55,567 bases of DNA from an uncultured Lachnospiraceae bacterium (GTDB taxonomy: Bacteria > Bacillota > Clostridia > Lachnospirales > Lachnospiraceae), in the NCBI GenBank assembly GCA_910584325.1, contig CAJTZH010000009.1, positions 1 to 55,567 on the forward strand, in the 5' to 3' direction. The notes beneath the pieces are model-generated. The model saw nothing but the letters and a program-made list of their open reading frames with translations. It ran no database searches and was not told the origin of the DNA. The translations under genes and the position numbers were made by a program. Below, in pieces: positions 24,264 through 32,701 of the stretch. The number at the start of each line of letters is the position of its first letter. Within the stretch, counting starts at the first letter, position 1.

Positions 24264-25622
24264 GTGGAAAGAGAAAAACTGGGTTCCCGCATGGGATTCA
24301 TATTATTATCGGCCGGATGTGCAATCGGAATCGGAAATGTTTGGAGGTTTCCGTATATCACGGGACTGTACGGCGGCGGAATGTTTGTGTTGTTATATCT
24401 GTTCTTTTTGGTAGCAATGGGAGTCCCGGTGATGACGATGGAATTTGCAGTGGGGCGTGCCAGCAGGAAAAGTATCGTAAAAAGTTTCACGGAGTTAGAA
24501 AAACCGGGACAGAAATGGCATTTGAACGGATATCTCGGCATGGCGGGAAACTATATTCTGATGATGTTTTACACGACTGTGGCAGGATGGATGCTATATT
24601 ACTTCTATCAGATGCTGACGGGAAAATTTACCGGAAAAGATACGCAGCAGGTAGCGGGAATGTTTCAGGAGATGCTTGACAGTCCGCTGGTGCTGGTCGT
24701 TGTCATGGTTATTATCGTAGCTGTCGGTATTTTGCTTTGCTCTCTCGGTTTGCAAAAAGGCGTTGAGAGAATTACCAAAATTATGATGGCGATGCTTCTG
24801 TTAATTATTGTAATACTTGCGGTACGCGGAATGACGCTGGAAGGCGGCATGGAAGGTTTGAAATTTTACCTGCTTCCTGATGTAGGGAGAATGAAGGAAG
24901 TTGGTATTATGGAGACGGTCACCGCCGCGATGAATCAGGCATTTTTCACATTGAGTCTCGGTATCGGCGCGATGGCGATATTTGGAAGCTACATTGATAA
25001 AAAACGTACTCTTTTGGGCGAGTCTTTAAATATAGCGGTTTTAGATACGTTTGTGGCGATTGTGTCCGGTCTGATAATTTTTCCGACCTGTTTTGCGTTT
25101 GAAATCAGCCCGGATATGGGACCAAAATTAATTTTTATCACACTGCCGAATGTATTTAACCACATGGCGGCAGGACGTATCTGGGGAACATTATTTTTCC
25201 TCTTCATGACGTTTGCGGCGTTTTCCACGATACTGGCGGTATTTGAAAATATAATCTGCTGTGGAATGGAGTTGTTTCACTGGAGCAGGAAAAAATCCTG
25301 CCTTATGAATCTTGTGATTCTTATTGTGCTTTCGCTGCCTTGCGTGTTCGGATTTAACCTCTGGTCCGGCATCCAGCCGATGGGAGCGGACAGTACGATT
25401 TTAGATTTAGAGGACTTTATTGTCAGCAACGTGATTCTGCCAATCGGCTCGCTTTGTTATCTGTTGTTCTGCGTAACACGGTACGGCTGGGGATTTGATA
25501 ACTATATAAAAGAAGCGAATACGGGAGACGGTTTAAAAGTTCCAAAGTGGATTCGCATTTATGTGACGTTCGTTCTTCCGGTGCTGTTGATTTTTCTGAT
25601 TGTGCAGGGATGGATTGGATAA
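24264..25622 (+). CDS. Sodium-dependent transporter, NSS/SNF family
   Basis: 452 residues, about 11-12 hydrophobic segments. The N-terminal family signature is clear: GSRMGFILLSAGCAIGIGNV and WRFPYITGLYGGGMFVLLY, which include the unwound helix 1 that binds Na+ and substrate. Members import amino acids or related compounds with sodium. The start is GTG 24264, with GGAGG ten bases upstream inside the recQ end, so it is co-transcribed with recQ. The substrate cannot be read from the sequence. Confidence 0.92.
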   Translation: MEREKLGSRMGFILLSAGCAIGIGNVWRFPYITGLYGGGMFVLLYLFFLVAMGVPVMTMEFAVGRASRKSIVKSFTELEKPGQKWHLNGYLGMAGNYILMMFYTTVAGWMLYYFYQMLTGKFTGKDTQQVAGMFQEMLDSPLVLVVVMVIIVAVGILLCSLGLQKGVERITKIMMAMLLLIIVILAVRGMTLEGGMEGLKFYLLPDVGRMKEVGIMETVTAAMNQAFFTLSLGIGAMAIFGSYIDKKRTLLGESLNIAVLDTFVAIVSGLIIFPTCFAFEISPDMGPKLIFITLPNVFNHMAAGRIWGTLFFLFMTFAAFSTILAVFENIICCGMELFHWSRKKSCLMNLVILIVLSLPCVFGFNLWSGIQPMGADSTILDLEDFIVSNVILPIGSLCYLLFCVTRYGWGFDNYIKEANTGDGLKVPKWIRIYVTFVLPVLLIFLIVQGWIG

Positions 25623-25671
25623 AAATGTTACAAAATTGTTAAGAAAAGGTATGATATACGAAAAGTTCCTT

Positions 25672-25700
25672 TTGAAAAATATTTATCCATATGGTATACT
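25672..25700 (+). promoter_or_regulatory. Promoter of the hybrid histidine kinase
   Basis: TTGAAA (25672-25677) and TATACT (25695-25700) with a 17-base spacer, 84 bases before the GTG start. Confidence 0.65.
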
Positions 25701-25783
25701 ATTAGTAATTAACTTTTTTAGAAATTTTTGTCGAAAAAAGTATTGTCTGAATGGAATGCTATGTAGCAAAAGGAGGAATTAAC

Positions 25784-28327
25784 GTGGTATTAAAGAGAGG
25801 GAGAAGATTTGTATTACTCGGCTTCGCGCTTCTGGCAGTAGTGAGCATTGTGATGTTTGGTGTTGTATCTACATATATTGCCGCAAAAAGCGACGAGGCA
25901 ATTAGTGAAGTCGGTGAAGTTTATACCAATGCAATGGCGGAGCAGGTAGAGCAGAAATTCGACGCGATAGTTAATATGCAGCTTCTTCAGTTAAAAGGAA
26001 TTATCGAGAGAACGCCTCCGGAGGATATCGTATATGGAGAGGATATGTTGAACGCGCTTTCAGAGAGCGCTTCGGTTCGTAGTTTTACATATTTGGGTCT
26101 TTATACGGAAACAGGGGAATCCGAATTAATTTATGGCGAACATGTAGAATACAGTGATGAAGACACATTTTATACGGTGCTGAACAACAAGAACCTGCGG
26201 GTATTTTCAGGTTATGACAAGAGCGGAAGAAAGATGCTGTGTATGATTACTGAAGCCGAATATCCTATGAAGGACGGAAAAACGAGTTCGGCGATGGTTG
26301 CTGCGCTTCCTATGAGTTATTTGGAAGAGGTTCTTGATTTAAATGATGAGAATACGGGAATGTATTCTTTTATCATCCGCCGGGACGGTTCATTCGTAAT
26401 CAGAAATATGGATGGGGACAATTATTTTACACGCATTCTTGAAGATTTTTCGGATAACAACGTTACTTCAACCAGTGAATATCTGGATGCATTAAAATAT
26501 GCCCTCAGTAATGATTTGGACTATTCCAAGATAGTTGAAACAGATACGGATTACACATATATGCTGTGTATGCATCTGCCGGATACGGAGTGGTATCTTG
26601 TTTCCATTATGCCGTTTGGTCCGTTGGATAATATTGTAAATGATTTAAATAAAGACCGGCAGGTAATTATTTTAAATATGGCGGCTATTCTTCTGATAGG
26701 CATTATTCTTATGTTCTTTTTGTATTACAGGCTGTCGCAGCAGCAGTTCCAGGAACTGGAGGCGGCAAGGCAGGAAGCTATTCAGGCGAATAAAGCCAAG
26801 AGCGAATTTCTTTCAAGCATGAGCCATGACATTCGTACGCCGATGAACGGAATTGTCGGAATGACGGTGATTGCGCAGGCGAATATTAACGACACTGCAA
26901 AGGTGAAGGAGTGTCTCGGAAAGATAACGATGTCCAGCAAACATTTGCTGGGACTGATTAATGATGTCCTTGATATGTCAAAAATCGAAAGCGGAAAATT
27001 GTCTTTGAATATGAATCAGATTTCGCTCAGAGAGACGATGGAAAGTATTGTCAATATTGTACAGCCGCAGATAAAAGCAAGAAAACAACACTTTGATATA
27101 TTTATTCAGAAGATTCAGACAGAAGATGTATATTGTGACAGTGTGCGTCTGAATCAGGTGTTGATTAACCTTTTGTCGAACGCGATTAAGTTTACGCCGG
27201 AAGGCGGAGACATCCATATTCACTTGGAGCAGGAGGATTCACCGATTGGCGGGAATTACGTACGCTGTCATTTTAAGGTAAAAGACAGTGGTATCGGAAT
27301 GACGCCGGAGTTCCAGAAAAAGATTTTCGAGACGTTTACAAGAGAAAGAAAATCACAGGTTGACAAGACGGAAGGTACCGGTCTTGGAATGGCGATTACA
27401 AAGGCTATTGTGGATACGATGAACGGTACGATTGAGTTACACAGCGAGCCGGAGAAAGGCAGTGAGTTCCATATTACGCTTGACTTTGAAAAAGCAGTGA
27501 CAAAGGAAGCGGATATGGTGCTTCCGCCATGGAAGATGCTGGTGGTTGACAATAATGAGGACCTATGTAAGAGTGCAGTTCTTTCTTTGAAAGAAATCGG
27601 TATAGATGCGCAGTGGGCGACGAGTGGTAAGATGGCTGTCGAGATGGTTAAAGAACATCATGAGAAGCAGGACGATTACGAGATTGTTCTTTTAGACTGG
27701 AAGATGCCGGAGATGAACGGTTTACAGACGGCAAAGGAGATGAGGAAGCATCTCAAGAAAGATGTGCCGATTTTAATTATTTCGGCATATGATTGGAGCG
27801 ATATCGAGGAGGAAGCAGCGGAGGCAGGAATACACGGATTTATCTCCAAGCCGTTATTTAAGTCCAATCTGTATTTGGGACTGAGCCGTTATGTTTTAGA
27901 TAAACCGGTCGAAGAGGAAAAGGAAGAAGTTCATACGCAGGATTTCCGGGGAATGCGTATTTTGTTGTCCGAGGATAACGACTTGAACTGGGAGATTGCT
28001 GAAGATATTCTTTCAGAAGTAGGATTTGAACTGGAAAGAGCAGAAAACGGTCAGGTTTGTGTGAATAAATTTGAGAATTCGGAGATTGGTTATTATGATA
28101 TTGTACTGATGGATATCCGTATGCCGGTGATGGATGGATATGAAGCGGCAAAGGCAATACGCGCGCTGAAACGTTCGGATGCCAATCTGCCGATTATCGC
28201 GATGACGGCGGACGCGTTCTCGGACGATATCCAGCGATGTCTTGATTGTGGCATGAACGAGCATGTGGCAAAGCCGATAGAGGTAGACAGATTGACGCAG
28301 ATATTAAAAAAATATCTAAAAAGATAA
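25784..28327 (+). CDS. Hybrid sensor histidine kinase with two receiver domains
   Basis: 847 residues. Helix 1 (RFVLLGFALLAVVSIVMFG), an extracytoplasmic Cache-like sensor (about 35-295), helix 2 (MAAILLIGIILMFFLYY), HisKA with the phospho-accepting His in FLSSMSHDIRTPMNGI (about 347), HATPase with NLLSNAIKF (N box), DSGIGMTPE and GTGLGMAI (G boxes), then two REC domains with phospho-Asp in VLLDWKMPEMNG (about 638) and VLMDIRMPVMDG (about 776). No output domain is present, so phosphate probably passes to a separate protein. The start is GTG 25784 because AAGGAGG lies seven bases before it; an upstream ATG at 25751 is not preferred. A terminator follows, so it is transcribed alone. Confidence 0.93.
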   Translation: MVLKRGRRFVLLGFALLAVVSIVMFGVVSTYIAAKSDEAISEVGEVYTNAMAEQVEQKFDAIVNMQLLQLKGIIERTPPEDIVYGEDMLNALSESASVRSFTYLGLYTETGESELIYGEHVEYSDEDTFYTVLNNKNLRVFSGYDKSGRKMLCMITEAEYPMKDGKTSSAMVAALPMSYLEEVLDLNDENTGMYSFIIRRDGSFVIRNMDGDNYFTRILEDFSDNNVTSTSEYLDALKYALSNDLDYSKIVETDTDYTYMLCMHLPDTEWYLVSIMPFGPLDNIVNDLNKDRQVIILNMAAILLIGIILMFFLYYRLSQQQFQELEAARQEAIQANKAKSEFLSSMSHDIRTPMNGIVGMTVIAQANINDTAKVKECLGKITMSSKHLLGLINDVLDMSKIESGKLSLNMNQISLRETMESIVNIVQPQIKARKQHFDIFIQKIQTEDVYCDSVRLNQVLINLLSNAIKFTPEGGDIHIHLEQEDSPIGGNYVRCHFKVKDSGIGMTPEFQKKIFETFTRERKSQVDKTEGTGLGMAITKAIVDTMNGTIELHSEPEKGSEFHITLDFEKAVTKEADMVLPPWKMLVVDNNEDLCKSAVLSLKEIGIDAQWATSGKMAVEMVKEHHEKQDDYEIVLLDWKMPEMNGLQTAKEMRKHLKKDVPILIISAYDWSDIEEEAAEAGIHGFISKPLFKSNLYLGLSRYVLDKPVEEEKEEVHTQDFRGMRILLSEDNDLNWEIAEDILSEVGFELERAENGQVCVNKFENSEIGYYDIVLMDIRMPVMDGYEAAKAIRALKRSDANLPIIAMTADAFSDDIQRCLDCGMNEHVAKPIEVDRLTQILKKYLKR

Positions 28328-28341
28328 GTTAAAAAGATATA

Positions 28342-28382
28342 AAGAACGCTTTATCAGATCTGATAAGGCGTTCTTATTTTAT
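28342..28382 (+). terminator. Intrinsic terminator after the hybrid kinase
   Basis: AAGAACGCTTTATCAGATC pairs with the following TGATAAGGCGTTCTT (28342-28375), with one G-T pair, and is followed by ATTTTATTT. Confidence 0.75.
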
Positions 28383-28481
28383 TTGGAAGAAAATGACTAT
28401 GTGACTTGTAAATCTTGTTTTCCTATAGCAGTATAGATTATAGTAAAGCGAGCAAAATAATGGAAAAGAGAGGTGGATAGA

Positions 28482-29783
28482 ATGGAATCAATATGGTCGG
28501 AAAAAATAGAACTCCCACGTTTTAGCAGGCTTGAGGGAGATGCGAAAACAGACGTACTGATTATCGGAGGGGGAATGGCAGGATTATTATGCGCGCATTT
28601 TCTTCAAAAACAGGGTGTGGATTATATGCTTGTTGAGCGAAATAGAATTTGTGGCGGTGTTACGCAACATACCACGGCGAAAATTACGGCGCAGCATGGT
28701 CTCATTTATCATAAGATGTTAAAGAGCATCGGGGTCGAGAGGACAAGAATGTATCTTGACGCGAATCAGAATGCCGTCAGAAAGTATTTTGAGTTATGTG
28801 CGTCAATAAACTGTGATTTTGAGGAACGGAATAACTATGTTTATTCGTTAGACAACAGAAGAAGGATAGAAAAAGAGGCAGACGCGATTCGTAAAGCCGG
28901 ATTTGCTCCGGTAGTCACAAAAGAGTGCAGCTTACCGGTTTCGGCTGTCGGAGCCGTGGGATTAAAACATCAGGCACAGTTTCATCCATTGAAATTTGTC
29001 AATGGAATCGCGCCTGGTTTAAAGATATACGAGAGAACGTTTGTAAAAAGGTTAAAACAGCATACGGCAGTTACCCAAAGCGGAAAAATTCGTTTTCAAA
29101 AGTTAATTTTTGCCACGCATTTTCCGATTGATAATAAACACGGACTATATTTTTTAAAAATGTATCAGGACCGCTCTTATGTTCTTGCGCTTGAAAATGC
29201 GCAGCATGTTAAGGGAATGTATGTGGACGCGGAAAAAGACGGTTTGTCATTTCGTAATTACGGAAAATATCTTCTGCTGGGCGGAGGCAGCCACAGAACC
29301 GGTAAAAACGGAGGCGGGTGGCGGGAATTAAGGAGTTTTGCAAGACTCCATTATCCCGGAGCCAGAGAAATCGGCTGTTGGGCAACTCAGGATTGTATGA
29401 CGCTTGACGGAATACCTTATATCGGGACGTATTCGGACGCAATGCCGGATTGCTATGTGGCGACAGGATTTAATAAGTGGGGTATGACTTCGTCCATGAC
29501 CGCGGCAATGATATTGACAGATATGATTCTGGGTAAAGAAAATGAATACGCGCCGGTATTTTGTCCGTCCAGAAACATGATGAAACCGCAGCTGTTATTA
29601 AACGGATTTGAGGCGGCAGCCGGTTTGTTTACTTTTTCAACAAAACGATGCCCGCATTTGGGATGCGCGTTAAAATGGAATCCGATGGAGCATACATGGG
29701 ACTGTCCGTGCCATGGTTCCAGATTTGCGAAAAACGGAAGACTGTTGGATAATCCAGCCAATGGTAACCTATTTTGGAAATGA
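28482..29783 (+). CDS. FAD-dependent oxidoreductase with C-terminal Rieske domain
   Basis: 433 residues. An N-terminal DAO-type flavoprotein: DVLIIGGGMAGLLCAHFL (FAD Rossmann loop), MLVERNRICGGVTQHTTAKI, and later GIPYIGTYSDAMPDCYVATG. The last about 50 residues hold a Rieske [2Fe-2S] site, CPHLGCALKWN and CPCHGSRFAKNG (C-x-H and C-x-x-H pairs). The ATG at 28482 has GAGGTGG five bases upstream; the GTG at 28473 is inside that site. The fusion may pass electrons from an amine or similar substrate through flavin to the iron-sulfur centre. The substrate is unknown. The gene is followed after 34 bases by an unknown 157-residue gene. Confidence 0.88.
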   Translation: MESIWSEKIELPRFSRLEGDAKTDVLIIGGGMAGLLCAHFLQKQGVDYMLVERNRICGGVTQHTTAKITAQHGLIYHKMLKSIGVERTRMYLDANQNAVRKYFELCASINCDFEERNNYVYSLDNRRRIEKEADAIRKAGFAPVVTKECSLPVSAVGAVGLKHQAQFHPLKFVNGIAPGLKIYERTFVKRLKQHTAVTQSGKIRFQKLIFATHFPIDNKHGLYFLKMYQDRSYVLALENAQHVKGMYVDAEKDGLSFRNYGKYLLLGGGSHRTGKNGGGWRELRSFARLHYPGAREIGCWATQDCMTLDGIPYIGTYSDAMPDCYVATGFNKWGMTSSMTAAMILTDMILGKENEYAPVFCPSRNMMKPQLLLNGFEAAAGLFTFSTKRCPHLGCALKWNPMEHTWDCPCHGSRFAKNGRLLDNPANGNLFWK

Positions 29784-29817
29784 GCATAAACTAAAGAAAA
29801 AGAGATGAGAATGTATT

Positions 29818-30291
29818 ATGGATTACGGAAATCTGGTGCCGGTAATCGGCACTATTATTAATATTTCAGGAGAAAATGATTGTTGTAGCCGGATGATAAC
29901 GCTTCGGACGGAAAGCGGCATTGTTAATTTTCGTATAGTGTCCGATACGCGCATTATTGACGACAGACAGCTTCGAGTCGGATTTCGTGTCGCGGCATTT
30001 TACGACGGGAATCTCCCTGTACCGTTGATTTTTCCGCCACAGTATACTGCGCAGATTGTTACGCTGCTGGGGCGTAATGAACAGATTATGCTGAATTTTT
30101 TTGACAGAAACCTGACTGCGGCCGACAGGTCGTTACAGTTGAATATAGGTAGAGGCACAAATATTTCGACGATTAACGGTCAGAGTGTGAACTGTAATCC
30201 GGCGAACCGTATGCTGCTGGTTTATTATACAGCGACCACGAGAAGTATTCCTCCGCAGACTTCGCCGTCTCGAGTGATTGTATTGTGCTGA
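29818..30291 (+). CDS. Conserved-looking 157-aa protein, unknown
   Basis: A soluble protein, mainly beta strands: VPVIGTIINISGENDCCSRM, SGIVNFRIVSDTRIID, VGFRVAAFYDGNLPVPLIFP and the final RMLLVYYTATTRSIPP. No signal peptide or membrane segment is seen. The N-terminal half could be an OB-like barrel, judging only from strand spacing. It follows the FAD/Rieske gene and ends in a terminator, so the two may be one transcript. I do not recognise a family. Confidence 0.65.
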   Translation: MDYGNLVPVIGTIINISGENDCCSRMITLRTESGIVNFRIVSDTRIIDDRQLRVGFRVAAFYDGNLPVPLIFPPQYTAQIVTLLGRNEQIMLNFFDRNLTAADRSLQLNIGRGTNISTINGQSVNCNPANRMLLVYYTATTRSIPPQTSPSRVIVLC

Positions 30292-30304
30292 TTAGAATCA
30301 TCGG

Positions 30305-30356
30305 AAAAGGAATATCGCGGGCTGGTATAATGGCATGGCGATATTCCTTTTTATAT
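30305..30356 (+). terminator. Intrinsic terminator
   Basis: AAAAGGAATATCGC (30305-30318) is the exact complement of GCGATATTCCTTTT (30338-30351), with a 19-base loop and a T-rich tail. Confidence 0.7.
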
Positions 30357-30395
30357 ACTTTTTGTAAACGGAATGAATATGAAAAAGTGTGTGCA

Positions 30396-30419
30396 AAACA
30401 AAAATATTTGTGCTAGAAT
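30396..30419 (+). promoter_or_regulatory. Extended -10 promoter of MATE gene
   Basis: TGC TAGAAT (-10 at 30414-30419) with a TG extension; the -35 is weak (TGCAAA region near 30392-30397). It is about 40 bases before the MATE start. Confidence 0.45.
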
Positions 30420-30457
30420 GTATTAGTTACAAAAAGAAGTAGTGAAGGTGAAATAAA

Positions 30458-31804
30458 ATGAACGAGGATAAAAAAGATTTAACAGTCGGTCCGCTGGGAA
30501 AACAAATACTATTTTTTAGTATTCCGCTGATTTTTTCTAATCTTTTACAGGTGTTGTTTAATATGGCGGATGTGGCGGTGGTAGGACGTTTTGCCGGAGC
30601 CGGGGCACTAGGCTCCGTAGGTTCTACAACGATTCTTGTCACACTGTTTACCGGGTTCTTAATCGGACTGGCAGGCGGCGTCAATGTCTTGGTAGCGCTT
30701 CATGTGGGAGCGGGAAATTCCAGAGAGATAAAAGAAACTGTACATACCTCCGTTATCGTCTGTTTTATTATGGGAATTTTGGTGCTATTGTTTGGACTTT
30801 TGTTTTCCAGAAGCATATTACAGCTTATGAACACAAAGGAAGAGCTGATTGACGGCGCCGTACTGTATATGAATATTTATTTTCTGGGAATGCCGGCGCT
30901 TGGATTGTATAATTTTGGAAACGCAGTATTCAGCGCCGTTGGAGATACAAAACGTCCGCTGCGTTATCTGGCGTTTTCCGGGGTGATAAATATTTTTTTA
31001 AACCTGCTGTTTGTGATTGTATTCCGTCTTTCTGTGGCGGGCGTTGCGATTGCAAGTGTTATCTCGCAATATATTTCCGCAGCATTAATTTTAAGAGCAT
31101 TGTTTCATACAGATGAATCCTATGGACTGCGGCTTGAGGAGATCCGTGTCAACCGGGATAAGATGAAAAACATTTTAAATCTGGGTTTGCCGGCAGGGGT
31201 GCAGAATGCGATTTTCCAGCTCGCAAATCTGTTTGTACAGACAGGCGTTAATTCTTTCGACGCAGTCGTTGTAGAGGGAAATTCTGCGGCGACAAACGCG
31301 GATGCGCTGGTATATGACGTGATGAACGCGTTTTATATTGCCTGCGCAAGTTTTATGGGGCAGAACTATGGAGCAAAAAATAAGAAACGCGTGAAAAACA
31401 GTTACCTTCTTTGTCTTGTGTATTCATTTGTTTTTGGCATGGTAATCGGCGTGAGTCTGTTTTGTTTTGGACGTCAGTTTCTGGTGCTGTTTACAAATGA
31501 AACGGCTGTTGTTGACGCAGGAATGCTGCGCTTGGGTATTATGAGTTTTTCTTATGCGTTTTCAGCGTTTATGGACTGTACCATTGCGGCATCCAGAGGT
31601 CTTGGGAAAACGGTCGTTCCGACAATCATTGTAATTATGGGTTCCTGTGTTTTCCGTATTATCTGGATTTATACAGTATTTGCCCACTTTAAAACCGTGC
31701 CGTCGCTCTATTTGTTATATATATTCTCGTGGAGCATTACAGCTGTTGCGGAAATAGTTTACTTTATCCATATTTATAGAAAGTCGTCTGTGAATATGAA
31801 ATAA
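30458..31804 (+). CDS. MATE family efflux transporter
   Basis: 448 residues with twelve predicted membrane segments, the full MATE length. Family markers: LQVLFNMADVAVVGRFAGA in helix 1, VNVLVALHVGAGN, GNAVFSAVGDTKRPLRY, and the second-half repeat ASFMGQNYGAKNKKRV and ASRGLGKTVVPTI. It exports drugs or metabolites in exchange for Na+ or H+. GAAGGTG precedes the ATG. It is a separate gene from the truncated MATE fusion at the window start. A bidirectional terminator lies between it and the opposite lipoprotein gene. Confidence 0.92.
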   Translation: MNEDKKDLTVGPLGKQILFFSIPLIFSNLLQVLFNMADVAVVGRFAGAGALGSVGSTTILVTLFTGFLIGLAGGVNVLVALHVGAGNSREIKETVHTSVIVCFIMGILVLLFGLLFSRSILQLMNTKEELIDGAVLYMNIYFLGMPALGLYNFGNAVFSAVGDTKRPLRYLAFSGVINIFLNLLFVIVFRLSVAGVAIASVISQYISAALILRALFHTDESYGLRLEEIRVNRDKMKNILNLGLPAGVQNAIFQLANLFVQTGVNSFDAVVVEGNSAATNADALVYDVMNAFYIACASFMGQNYGAKNKKRVKNSYLLCLVYSFVFGMVIGVSLFCFGRQFLVLFTNETAVVDAGMLRLGIMSFSYAFSAFMDCTIAASRGLGKTVVPTIIVIMGSCVFRIIWIYTVFAHFKTVPSLYLLYIFSWSITAVAEIVYFIHIYRKSSVNMK

Positions 31805-31807
31805 AAA

Positions 31808-31837
31808 ACAGGGTGTTCCGAATAAGGAACACCCTGT
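31808..31837. terminator. Bidirectional intrinsic terminator
   Basis: ACAGGGTGTTCC (31808-31819), loop GAATAA, GGAACACCCTGT (31826-31837): a perfect 12-bp stem. It is flanked by A residues at the left and serves the MATE gene and the convergent lipoprotein gene. Confidence 0.85.
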
Positions 31838-31865
31838 CTGCATTGTGATTAGAAACAATATGGGA

Positions 31866-32603
31866 TTATTTTGCGGCAGTTACAGAAGTAATGTGTGGAT
31901 TTACACCTTCATACCAATAAAGGAAACCTTCCATATCAATCTTGTCGCCGATTTTTAAATTCTTTACGGCAGCGTATACGTCTGTTGTGTTGTCACAAAG
32001 ATAAGATTCAACCGTGAATGTATATGTATTGCCGTTCAGGGAAACGTTAAAATATAAGTCGTTTCCGTCTTCACCGGAGCCGTCCCAGTTGTAAAGGAAC
32101 GCAACGTCATTTCCGGCAGCGTCCTTGCCTGCGGGTTCCACAGTCATACCTTTGAAAGAAACAAATTTGTTCTGATGCTTGATTAAATCTTCTGTTCCGA
32201 GTAAGGAAGTAACATCCGTTACAGGAGCGACATAATTTCCGTCCATAATCTCGAAAGTACCGTCGATGATTTCTACTTCGCCGGACCATTCCGCTTTGTA
32301 ACCGGTAACTTTAATCTTGGTGCCCTGCGTCAGTTTTTTGTAATCCTCTTCCGAACATGCCATGTTGTAAACAAAATAAGCGCCGTCCTTATCCTGCGTG
32401 TAAACGGTAGCTTTGTCTTCCCACCATGCCTGTTTTGCCTGAACATAAGCCTCAATAACAACCTGTGAATCAAGTGCGGCAGCGTCATACTCAGCGTATG
32501 TCATAACGCCTTCTGATTTTGCGTCTCCATTGTCCTTCGTTCCGCATCCGGCAAATCCTAACAAGAGCACAAGGGACAGCGATAAAACTAATAATTTTTT
32601 CAT
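31866..32603 (-). CDS. Secreted lipoprotein, possible OB-fold
   Basis: 245 residues. A lipoprotein signal peptide (KKLLVLSLSLVLLLGFAGCG, lipobox Cys at about 20) anchors it to the outer face of the membrane. The mature part is beta-rich: VVIEAYVQAKQAWWEDKATV, GTKIKVTGYKAEWSGEVEII and the repeated style in KIGDKIDMEGFLYWYEG, resembling two OB-like domains. The start at 32603 has AGAGAGGAA upstream; a longer frame from 32645 is not supported. It lies just downstream of the sugar ABC operon on the same strand, separated by about 100 bases, so it may belong to that unit. Function unknown. Confidence 0.75.
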   Translation of the reverse strand: MKKLLVLSLSLVLLLGFAGCGTKDNGDAKSEGVMTYAEYDAAALDSQVVIEAYVQAKQAWWEDKATVYTQDKDGAYFVYNMACSEEDYKKLTQGTKIKVTGYKAEWSGEVEIIDGTFEIMDGNYVAPVTDVTSLLGTEDLIKHQNKFVSFKGMTVEPAGKDAAGNDVAFLYNWDGSGEDGNDLYFNVSLNGNTYTFTVESYLCDNTTDVYAAVKNLKIGDKIDMEGFLYWYEGVNPHITSVTAAK

Positions 32604-32701
32604 AAGAATTCCTCTCTTTAATATTGATAGAAAACTGCTCTGCAATTTTTCTATGCTTTATTTGTATAACAATCTAAATTATACATAAAATTGGCAAGAA
32701 A

